From Klebsiella pneumoniae (lineage in GTDB: Bacteria > Pseudomonadota > Gammaproteobacteria > Pseudomonadales > Pseudohongiellaceae), in contig CAMCRC010000024.1 of NCBI GenBank assembly GCA_945877175.1, positions 1-33,354 on the forward strand: a stretch of DNA of 33,354 nt, written 5' to 3'. Shown here piece after piece: positions 26,676-33,354 of the stretch. The notes under the pieces were generated by a model. The model was not told the origin of the DNA. It worked only from the letters and a program-made list of their open reading frames with translations, and ran no database searches. The number at the start of each line of letters is the position of its first letter. Positions within the stretch are counted from its first letter, which is position 1. The translations under genes and the position numbers were made by a program.

Positions 26676-27725
26676 GTGCGCATAAACTCTGACCAGCTCG
26701 AGGGCCAACTTCAGAAACCGCTCCAAGCCTTCTATTGGATTGCGGGAGACGAGACTCTGCTTGTTCAGGAAGCGCTGGGCCTGTTGCGCACCCGCTGCCG
26801 CGCACAGGGTTTCACCGAGTGGGATCTGTTTTTTGTCGACCGCAGCTTCAGCTGGCAGTCCATGTTGCAATCTGGCAACAGCATGTCGCTCTTCGCCGAC
26901 CGCAAGATCATCGAACTGCGCCAAACCTCGGCCAAGCTGGACGAGGCAGGTCGCGACGCCCTCACGCAGTATCTCGCCTCACCCAATCCCGACAATGTCT
27001 TGATCCTGGTCACTCCGAAGCAGGAGCCAGCAACACTGAACACCAAGTGGTTCAAGGCGCTGGAGGCCACTGGCGTGTTCGTGCAGGTCTGGCCGGTGGA
27101 CGCCAGAGGGCTGCCGCGCTGGGTCAACGCGCGCATGGCCCGAAAAGGCATGAGCGCCGACGCTGATGCCATTGCACTGCTGTGCGATCGTGTTGAGGGC
27201 AACTTGCTGGCGGCCGATCAGGAGATCGAGAAATTGAGCGTTCTGGCAGGGACCGCTCCCGGTCAGCGCGTGCATGTGGATCGCCGGCAGATCATGAATC
27301 TGGTGGCCGACAGCTCCCGCTACAATGTCTTCGCGCTGCTCGATGCCGCCTTGCTGGGTGACACGCGCCGCTGTCTGAAAGTGCTGAGCGGCTTGCGCGC
27401 CGAAGGCAACGAACTGCTGGGCCTGCTGGCCATGGTGAGTCGGGAGCTGCGCACCTTGATTGCCATTTCGCGGCGAGTGGCGGGTGGGCAGGCGCAAAGT
27501 GCCGCGATGCTGAGCGAGGGGGTGCGCAAGACTCATGAAGCCCCTGTCATACGCGCCCTGGAGCGGCTGCGGTTGCCGATGCTGGAGTCCATGCTGCAAC
27601 ACGCCAGGCAGGTGGACATGGCCGTCAAGGGCATGTCCGGCGCCGATGCATGGACCGAACTGACTGATCTTTTACTGGCCTTGTGTGGCACCCCTCTGGA
27701 GTGCGCCGCGCCTGGCCCCCGCTGA
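26676..27725 (+). CDS. holA: DNA polymerase III delta subunit
   Basis: Clamp-loader subunit that opens the beta sliding clamp. It has 349 residues, near the E. coli 343. The N-terminus has FYWIAGDETLLVQEA, the usual delta opening around YLIYGDEPLL, followed by the degenerate AAA+ fold. The middle has the VEGNLLAADQEIEKL block found in delta subunits, and a helical collar domain ends the protein. The start is GTG at 26676, with only a weak GAGC upstream. lptE-holA is the usual order, but nadD, which usually follows, is replaced by fadE. Confidence 0.92.
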   Translation: MRINSDQLEGQLQKPLQAFYWIAGDETLLVQEALGLLRTRCRAQGFTEWDLFFVDRSFSWQSMLQSGNSMSLFADRKIIELRQTSAKLDEAGRDALTQYLASPNPDNVLILVTPKQEPATLNTKWFKALEATGVFVQVWPVDARGLPRWVNARMARKGMSADADAIALLCDRVEGNLLAADQEIEKLSVLAGTAPGQRVHVDRRQIMNLVADSSRYNVFALLDAALLGDTRRCLKVLSGLRAEGNELLGLLAMVSRELRTLIAISRRVAGGQAQSAAMLSEGVRKTHEAPVIRALERLRLPMLESMLQHARQVDMAVKGMSGADAWTELTDLLLALCGTPLECAAPGPR

Positions 27726-27737
27726 CCGCAAGGAGCC

Positions 27738-30167
27738 ATGCTCATGTCCACTCTTCTGCAAGCCTTTGTTCTCCTGCTGGTTGTCTGGACGCTCGCCTAT
27801 CGCAGCGCGCGGATGGGCAGCATCATCACAGGAGTCGCAATCACGCTTTTTGCCATGACCTGGTTCGGCGGATTTGCCTGGTTGTTGTGGCTGGCACTGG
27901 TGCCGGTGGTGTACTTCTACTTTGAAGACAATGTCCGCCGCGACAAGCTCTCGCTTCCCGTTTTCAAGTTTTTCAAGCGTGTTCTGCCCCCCATGAGCGA
28001 CACAGAGCAGGAAGCGCTGGAGGCTGGCGACACCTGGTGGGAGGCTGATCTTTTCAAAGGGGCCCCGGACTGGAAGAAATGGCTGGCACTGCCCATGCCA
28101 GCCCTGAGTGCGGCAGAAGAGTCCTTTCTGGCGAATCAGACAGAGACGTTCTGCAGGATGATCGACGACTGGGACATCGTGCATATCGACAAGGATCTGC
28201 AGCCGGCCGCCTGGCAGTATCTGAAGGACGAGAAGTTCTTCGGCATGATCATTCCGGAAGAGTACGGCGGCCTGGGCTTCTCAGCACTGGCGCACTCCAC
28301 CATCGTCACCAAGATCGCCACGCGCAGTCCCAGCGCAGCTGTCACAGCCATGGTGCCCAATTCTCTCGGACCAGCCGAGCTGCTGATGAAGTACGGCACG
28401 GAAGAGCAGCGCCAGCATTATCTGCCACGCCTGGCCAGCGGCCAGGACATTCCCTGCTTTGCGCTGACGGGCCCGGAAGCCGGCAGCGATGCGGGCGCCA
28501 TGACCGATACCGGCATCGTGTGCATGGGCGATTTCGAGGGCAGGCAGTGCCTCGGGCTGTCCGTCACCTGGAACAAGCGCTACATCACGCTGGCACCCGT
28601 TGCCACGGTGCTCGGACTGGCGTTCAAGATGTCCGATCCGAACCACCTGCTCAGCGACGTGGAGGATCGCGGCATTACCGTGGCTCTGATTCCAACCAGC
28701 CACCCTGGCGTGCAGATCGGGCACCGCCACTTTCCCATGGGCATGACGTTCATGAACGGGCCGACCCGGGGCGAAAATGTCTTCATTCCTCTTGAGTGGA
28801 TCATTGGCGGCGTGGAACGCGCGGGCCAGGGCTGGCGCATGCTGGTGGAATGCCTGTCGGAAGGTCGAGCCATCTCGTTGCCAGCCCTGGGCACCGCCAC
28901 GGGCAAGCTCAGCTATCGGCTGACCGGCGCCTATGCCCGTATCCGCACCCAGTTCAATCTCGCGATCGGCAATTTCGAGGGGGTAGAGGAGGCCCTGGCG
29001 CGCATTGCAGGACTCACTTATCAGCTGGAAGCCGCCCGCATCGTTACCGCCGGTGCCGTCGACAAACACATAAAACCTGCCGTGGTTTCGGCCATTGCCA
29101 AGTACCACATGACGGAAAAGGCTCGCCTTGTGATTCAGGACGCCATGGACATTCACGGCGGACGCGGCCTGATCATGGGTCGAATGAACTACCTGGCCCA
29201 CGCCTATATGAGCATGCCAATCGGCATTACCGTAGAGGGTGCGAATATTCTCACGCGAAACCTGATGATTTTCGGCCAGGGCGCCGTGCGCTGCCACCCT
29301 TTCATCACGAGGGAAATGCTGGCAGCCAAGAACCCTGACGAGGCGACAGGGCTCCGCGATTTCGACAGTCTGATTTTCCGGCATATCGGCTATGGCATCG
29401 GCAATTTCGTGCGCACGTTGACATTGGGGGCAAGCGCGGGACTGATCGCATCAAAACCCGTCTCTGACGCCACCGGCGCTTACTATCAGCAGCTGACCCG
29501 CATGAGTGCCGCGCTGGCACTGATTTCGGATATTTCCATGCTGCTGTTTGGCGGCGAATTGAAGCGCAAGGAACGCCTTTCAGCCCGTCTGGGAGATGTG
29601 CTTAGTCAGCTTTATCTGGCGTCCACAGTACTGCGCTACTACGAGGGCAATGGCCGTCAGGCACTGGACCTGCCTTATGTGCGATGGAACGTGGAACTGG
29701 CGCTGTATCACTGCCAGACCGCTTTCAATGAGTTCTTTGCGAACCTGCCGGGCAAGACACTGGCATGGGCATTGAAAAGGATTGTGTTTCCGTGGGGTGA
29801 CGCTTACCAGCGCCCCTCAGACAGACTGGACCACGCGTTGGTCCAGACAATGTGGACAGACAATGAACTGCGGGATCGCCTGACTCGCCATGTCTGGCTT
29901 GGCAGTGAGGCCAGCGATCCGTGCTTCATCATTGAGGACGCATTCAAGCGCATCCTGGCCACCAAGCCTGCACGGGACGGCATCAAGCTGGCCCAGCGCA
30001 AAGGTTTGCTGAGCAAGGACCTGGACCTGCCTGCGACAGCTGGCATGGCAGTGGACCTGGGGATATGCAGTTCGACGGAAGCGCTGGCGTGGCAGCAGGC
30101 GGAAAAAGCACGGAACCGTGCCATCCAGGTGAATGAACACGAAACGCTGCACTTCACGCGTACCTAG
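27738..30167 (+). CDS. fadE: Acyl-CoA dehydrogenase FadE
   Basis: FAD enzyme for the first step of fatty acid beta-oxidation, acyl-CoA to trans-2-enoyl-CoA. It has 809 residues against 814 in E. coli. Two or three hydrophobic segments in the first 65 residues would anchor it in the inner membrane, as in this long FadE class. The dehydrogenase core begins about 130 (FFGMIIPEEYGGLGFS), with ALTGPEAGSDAGAM and, near 470, AMDIHGGRGLIMG. The extra C-terminal DUF1974-type domain fills about 520-809. The ATG has AAGGAG upstream and is 12 bases after the holA stop. It converges on the DUF4404 gene. Confidence 0.94.
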   Translation: MLMSTLLQAFVLLLVVWTLAYRSARMGSIITGVAITLFAMTWFGGFAWLLWLALVPVVYFYFEDNVRRDKLSLPVFKFFKRVLPPMSDTEQEALEAGDTWWEADLFKGAPDWKKWLALPMPALSAAEESFLANQTETFCRMIDDWDIVHIDKDLQPAAWQYLKDEKFFGMIIPEEYGGLGFSALAHSTIVTKIATRSPSAAVTAMVPNSLGPAELLMKYGTEEQRQHYLPRLASGQDIPCFALTGPEAGSDAGAMTDTGIVCMGDFEGRQCLGLSVTWNKRYITLAPVATVLGLAFKMSDPNHLLSDVEDRGITVALIPTSHPGVQIGHRHFPMGMTFMNGPTRGENVFIPLEWIIGGVERAGQGWRMLVECLSEGRAISLPALGTATGKLSYRLTGAYARIRTQFNLAIGNFEGVEEALARIAGLTYQLEAARIVTAGAVDKHIKPAVVSAIAKYHMTEKARLVIQDAMDIHGGRGLIMGRMNYLAHAYMSMPIGITVEGANILTRNLMIFGQGAVRCHPFITREMLAAKNPDEATGLRDFDSLIFRHIGYGIGNFVRTLTLGASAGLIASKPVSDATGAYYQQLTRMSAALALISDISMLLFGGELKRKERLSARLGDVLSQLYLASTVLRYYEGNGRQALDLPYVRWNVELALYHCQTAFNEFFANLPGKTLAWALKRIVFPWGDAYQRPSDRLDHALVQTMWTDNELRDRLTRHVWLGSEASDPCFIIEDAFKRILATKPARDGIKLAQRKGLLSKDLDLPATAGMAVDLGICSSTEALAWQQAEKARNRAIQVNEHETLHFTRT

Positions 30168-30169
30168 AC

Positions 30170-30430
30170 TCAGATGCCAATACGACCAAGCGTGTCGATG
30201 ACTTCGCGGATCAGTCGCTCTGCCACAGGATGATTGGCGGCAAAGCGAGCCTCCAGCGCAATCGCATCCTCCATGACCGGGCTGTTGACGTCCGCAGCAG
30301 CCTCCAGCCACTGCTCGATGTCGCCATCCAGCTGCTTCACCAGCGCCAGCGTATCGGCATCCACCTGCGTAGTCTCCGACAGCTCCTGCTGCAATTCCTG
30401 CAGTAGTGCCTTGATTTTTTCCTGACTCAT
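30170..30430 (-). CDS. DUF4404 family protein
   Basis: Small helical protein of 86 residues and unknown function. The ATG at 30430 has GAGGAAG ten bases upstream; the frame could begin at 30448. It is acidic, with no signal peptide. The C-terminus, with AIALEARFAANHP then a helix ending TLGRIGI, matches the DUF4404 pattern (ALERFEARHP...LGxMGI) that I recall from Pseudomonas. It converges with fadE, two bases apart. Confidence 0.78.
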   Translation of the reverse strand: MSQEKIKALLQELQQELSETTQVDADTLALVKQLDGDIEQWLEAAADVNSPVMEDAIALEARFAANHPVAERLIREVIDTLGRIGI

Positions 30431-30495
30431 CACTCGCTTCCTCACCACTCAGAATTGACAACAGACCGCCAGCCCAGCCTGAAGGCTGGCAATGG

Positions 30496-30525
30496 ATTAT
30501 GGCCTGCAGTTGTCTGTTCAAGCAA
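30496..30525 (-). promoter_or_regulatory. Possible promoter for the DUF4404 gene
   Basis: On the minus strand TTGCTT (30525-30520), an 18-base spacer and CATAAT (30501-30496), about 65 bases before the ATG at 30430. The match is moderate. A CCAGCC-TGAA-GGCTGG hairpin lies just downstream in the leader. Confidence 0.3.
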
Positions 30526-30590
30526 ACGGACCGTCTGACGGGAGATTCATTCCGCCAGACAGCCCGCAGAGTGCTCCGATCCGGACCTTC

Positions 30591-31217
30591 TCAAGATTGC
30601 GCCTGACGCAGACCGCGTGCGTACTCGCGATCCTTGAGCCGCTTGGTGGAGCGTCGCTCGCGATTCCTGTACTCCATGAAATAGCGCGGCATGTTCATGA
30701 TCATCTGCCAGCGCGTGGTGTAACTGACACATATCGTGGAGTGGCTCTGCGCACCGGCCATCAGCATGGGGGGGCCTTCATAGAGCAATTCGGGATTGGT
30801 CATGCTGTGAATGTTGCGGACATTGGCGTTGCGCAGGTCAGCCATGAGCAAAATGAATTTCTTGCGGGCCATGAAGATGTCGACAATCATCTTCATCCAG
30901 AAGCGATACTGATCACTCGCTGATTTGACGGCAGCACTGATCCACACGCCATTGACTTCCATCATTTCAAATTGATCGTTCTTGAAAAACTTTCCATCCT
31001 GCTTCACTTGATCAGGTACAAACATCAGACTGCGAAACTGCGGCCTGGTCACAAGCACGTATCCCCCGATCATCTCCTCGCCTTTGAAGGCACCTACGAT
31101 CGTACTGCGCATCGAATAGTCATAAGGAAGCCTTACCCCTACGAATCCTTCGAACTTGCTCAGATACATGTCAATCTCACTTTCCTTGCTCAGAGTCTTG
31201 AACTTGATCGCTTCCAT
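30591..31217 (-). CDS. Protein of unknown function, possible GNAT-fold acyltransferase
   Basis: 208-residue protein I do not recognise with certainty. No signal peptide or membrane segment is clear. The region IVGAFKGEEMIGGYVLVTRPQF (split after EEMIGG) followed by MMEVNGVWIS and a long helix up to LLMADLRNANVRNIHSM resembles the central strands of a GNAT acyltransferase; that is an impression from pattern, not a match. The C-terminus is very basic (YRNRERRSTKRLKDREYARG). The ATG at 31217 has AGGA seven bases upstream. It overlaps the end of the methyltransferase-like gene by 41 bases, so the two are surely co-expressed. An ATG at 31169 would remove the overlap but has a weaker site. Confidence 0.6.
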   Translation of the reverse strand: MEAIKFKTLSKESEIDMYLSKFEGFVGVRLPYDYSMRSTIVGAFKGEEMIGGYVLVTRPQFRSLMFVPDQVKQDGKFFKNDQFEMMEVNGVWISAAVKSASDQYRFWMKMIVDIFMARKKFILLMADLRNANVRNIHSMTNPELLYEGPPMLMAGAQSHSTICVSYTTRWQMIMNMPRYFMEYRNRERRSTKRLKDREYARGLRQAQS

Positions 31218-31752
31218 TTTTAATCCTGGGTAGGAACATTCCTACATTCTTGATGTATTTTTTGTACGTGGATGATTGCTCACTTTGCAAGATGACTCTC
31301 TCTTCCTTCCTTGCGGAGAGAAAATAAAAGGCCATCAGGTAGCCGAGTGTAATCCACAAAATCAGCGAGTTAAACAATAAAGTACTGCCTAACCACACCA
31401 GAATGTAGGACGAATACAACGGATGTCGAACGAATCTTAATGGACCTGTTGTTACAATATTCCAGACCTTGTCACTGAACGCAAAATCCAATCCTCTTGC
31501 AGTGACAATCGCCCACCAGAACAGAACAAGCGAGAGCGCATAGAGGAAAATTGTTGCCGGCAGAAGCGGCAAGAACCTGCCGCTCGACGTCGCCATGAAC
31601 GTGAGCGTGGTGATGATCTGAGCAGCCACAGTTGCATCATAGAAAAGGGCGCTGAGCCTTGGTGTTCCAGCGGTCATTTTGAAGAACCGCAGTCGCGCCC
31701 AGATCAGACTGACAACGATGCAGGAGAATAGAACAAATGATATGAATAGCAT
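31177..31752 (-). CDS. Isoprenylcysteine carboxyl methyltransferase (ICMT/PEMT) family membrane protein
   Basis: 191-residue polytopic membrane protein. The family signature is present: GPLRFVRHPLYSSYILVW, then a hydrophobic pair, then KEERVIL and YKKYIKNVGMFLPRI, which form the S-adenosylmethionine site of ICMT/PEMT-like enzymes. Four or five helices are likely. Bacteria lack prenylated CaaX proteins, so the substrate is probably a small lipid, amine or thiol, and it cannot be named. The ATG at 31752 has AGGA eight bases upstream. GC is lower than in the rest of the window (about 42% over 31261-31440), which hints at separate origin. It is divergent from the cyclase gene. Confidence 0.8.
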   Translation of the reverse strand: MLFISFVLFSCIVVSLIWARLRFFKMTAGTPRLSALFYDATVAAQIITTLTFMATSSGRFLPLLPATIFLYALSLVLFWWAIVTARGLDFAFSDKVWNIVTTGPLRFVRHPLYSSYILVWLGSTLLFNSLILWITLGYLMAFYFLSARKEERVILQSEQSSTYKKYIKNVGMFLPRIKNGSDQVQDSEQGK

Positions 31753-32057
31753 GATGTAAATCCTGGTGAGAGAGAGGAAAAGAATTGCCGGAAGGTATGG
31801 CGTCCGGCCTGAAGGTGCGTCCCTGCCCTGGCTCGCTGCAGGACAAAGCGGGCGCTGGTCAGAATAGGTTCAAATCATGTCTTGAAGTTTATGGCACAAC
31901 TAACTGAAATTCTTCCGAATTGCCGGATCAATTGATTGATGTATAATCACGCCACCCCGACTAGCGGACCTGCGGACTGCGACAGACCGAAACGACGGGA
32001 GACTTGCAGACACTCCGGTCATGCACAATCACGCAAGCAGGAAGCACAATTCCAACA
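31753..32057. other. Intergenic region between divergent methyltransferase-like and cyclase genes
   Basis: No supported gene. It contains a good sigma-70-like promoter towards the cyclase (31920-31947), leaving a leader of roughly 100 bases. Towards the minus strand I see no clear promoter pair. GGTTCAAATC at 31868-31877 looks like part of a tRNA T arm, but no tRNA is present. Confidence 0.6.
31920..31947 (+). promoter_or_regulatory. Candidate sigma-70 promoter for the nucleotide cyclase gene
   Basis: TTGCCG (31920-31925), a 16-base spacer and a perfect TATAAT (31942-31947). The predicted transcript would begin near 31954, giving a leader of about 100 bases before the ATG at 32058. Confidence 0.55.
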
Positions 32058-33354
32058 ATGAATTCGGACAAATATTCGGCTTACTGCAGAGAGCATGTCA
32101 AGGAGTTCAGGGATGAATTGCGGGACGAAGCATCGCGGGCGCTGACCAGCTGGCCGGGCAAGTCCGCCGGCATAATGCTGATTGTGTCATCGGTCATGAC
32201 ATATCTGAATTTGTCGGCAAACAACAACCCGTTAGCTTTCAATACTCTCTTCACTTATTCCCTGCCGATCCTGCTGATCTTCTTGTTTCCGGTGGCAAGC
32301 CTGCTGGTTTCCAGCATCGACAAGTATTCCCGTACCATTCTGGACCTGATCTGCTTCAGCTCGGTATTCGGGTTCTGCATGACATTGAAATATGTATTCG
32401 AACCGGAGATGCCCTTCGAAAAGCAAAGCAGCATTTTTCTGGCCCTGTCCGGCCAGATCAATTTCACCTTGCTGATGACGACGGCGTTTTCCTATCACAC
32501 CAGTTTCAAGGTCACTCTCATTCGAAACGTGTTGATTACCTTGACCTGCACTGCGCTGATTCTGCTCATCAATCCGCTCTATCTTGCGACCAACGCGGTG
32601 CAGGTTGTGCAGGGCTTCATTGCAGGAGTGATATTCAGCTGGATCTTCATTGCACGTGTGCAAACGCGCTTCTATTACAAATCGATCGATGCAGACACGC
32701 GTCAGCATCTCTACAATCAATTGTCGAAGCTCGTATATCCCCATCAGCTGGAACGGATCAAGTCGGGCGATCAACTGGAAGACACCATGCCTGTCGAGAA
32801 GGCACGCGCCATCATCAATGTGTTTGATGTGCAGCGCTCCAGCGAGATCAAGCACGAGCGCACCAAGTTTTTCTTCCTCGATGTATTTCGATCATTCTCA
32901 GACATCTGCATGCAGGGTTATCAGCACAACCCTCTGAAAGCGCGTGCATTCCGGCTCAAGGAAACAGGCGACGGATTCATCAGTTCAATCGGTTATCCCT
33001 TCATTGCCGATGATCCACACTCGCTGGCGGATCACGCGGTGGAGACAGCGTTGATCATGTTTCGGGAATTCAACAGGGAAGTGGCTCGCTTCGGGTATGC
33101 GAGCCCGATCAAGGGTGCCATGGGGCTTGCTTTCAATTCGGTACAGGGCACCTTCCAGAGCAGCGACATCAAGTCCTACGACTTGTTTGGAGAGGCGCTC
33201 ATTCAAGCTTATCGCTATGAGGAAATGCGCAAACATCCGGCCGTGGAGCACATCATCCACGATCACGCACTGTCTCTGGGTCTGCCTTTCTACAACATTC
33301 TGATCGTGCAGGAAGTCATCTACAACTCACTCAAACCCGAGTATCGCACCTTGT
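32058..33354 (+). CDS. Membrane-bound class III adenylate/guanylate cyclase, 3' end cut by window
   Basis: I translated this frame directly; it is open for 432 codons to the window edge. About six membrane helices (roughly 38-54, 68-86, 94-112, 127-147, 158-176, 188-206) are followed by a short linker with VYPHQLERIKSG, and a class III cyclase domain from about 250. Metal-binding aspartates fit Asp257 (NVFDVQRSS) and Asp305 (KETGDGF); the lysine in KETGDG and Asp375 in SYDLFG suggest ATP as substrate. The position of the transition-state asparagine (VNxAxR in the family) is isoleucine 382 here, in LIQAYR, although Arg386 is kept. AGGAAG lies 13 bases before the ATG. Product and activity are therefore uncertain. 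Confidence 0.8.
   Translation, partial: MNSDKYSAYCREHVKEFRDELRDEASRALTSWPGKSAGIMLIVSSVMTYLNLSANNNPLAFNTLFTYSLPILLIFLFPVASLLVSSIDKYSRTILDLICFSSVFGFCMTLKYVFEPEMPFEKQSSIFLALSGQINFTLLMTTAFSYHTSFKVTLIRNVLITLTCTALILLINPLYLATNAVQVVQGFIAGVIFSWIFIARVQTRFYYKSIDADTRQHLYNQLSKLVYPHQLERIKSGDQLEDTMPVEKARAIINVFDVQRSSEIKHERTKFFFLDVFRSFSDICMQGYQHNPLKARAFRLKETGDGFISSIGYPFIADDPHSLADHAVETALIMFREFNREVARFGYASPIKGAMGLAFNSVQGTFQSSDIKSYDLFGEALIQAYRYEEMRKHPAVEHIIHDHALSLGLPFYNILIVQEVIYNSLKPEYRTL

Noticed and set aside
28281-29384. 367-codon minus-strand ORF opposite fadE
   Set aside because: Antisense shadow; His/Gly/Arg-rich with no domain, and fadE is certain.
31868-31877. GGTTCAAATC resembling a tRNA T arm
   Set aside because: No acceptor stem, D arm or anticodon arm can be folded around it.

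Overview
The window looks like part of a gammaproteobacterial chromosome. The evidence is conserved gene order: bamD divergent from rluD-pgeF-clpB, ilvI-ilvH, miaB-ybeZ-ybeY-corC, lptE-holA, plus slyX, srkA, gmhA, a PilS-type kinase and DUF1820/DUF4404 proteins. Most of it is GC-rich (65% in a 60-base sample at 21001-21060). A marine or aquatic Pseudomonadales/Cellvibrionales-like lineage would fit, but I cannot name the genus. Nearly every gene is housekeeping. I saw no tRNA, rRNA, CRISPR array, insertion sequence or phage gene.

Layout. 1-2121 (minus): ilvH (cut by the left edge) and ilvI, branched-chain amino acid synthesis. 2496-6930 (minus): clpB, pgeF and rluD, with a good sigma-32-like promoter between pgeF and clpB. 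7154-8107 (plus): bamD. 8113-10410 (minus): gmhA and nadE. 10566-12328: a pilS-type histidine kinase (plus) and a fimT/GspH minor pilin (minus), both cut off at one palindromic junction near 12030-12037. 12549-13307 (plus): a TSUP permease. 13309-16370 (minus): glycine-zipper envelope protein, PepSY protein, PhoP-like regulator and PhoQ-like kinase, probably one signalling unit. 16666-17330: membrane-anchored cold-shock-domain protein (plus) and slyX (minus). 17519-19240 (plus): DesB-type desaturase and a TlpA-like thioredoxin. 19244-21692: srkA (minus) and a PLP aminotransferase (plus). 21732-22073 (minus): DUF1820. 22304-30167 (plus): a tight run miaB-ybeZ-ybeY-corC-lptE-holA-fadE joining tRNA modification, rRNA maturation, LPS assembly, replication and beta-oxidation. 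30170-30430 (minus): DUF4404.

The right end (30591-33354) differs. It has lower GC (about 42% counted over 31261-31440) and holds a putative GNAT-like protein, an isoprenylcysteine-methyltransferase-like membrane protein and, divergently, a six-helix class III nucleotide cyclase cut by the window edge. This is the most accessory-looking part and the best candidate for something not well described. The pilS/fimT junction is the strongest structural anomaly and may be a real rearrangement or an assembly or amplification chimera.
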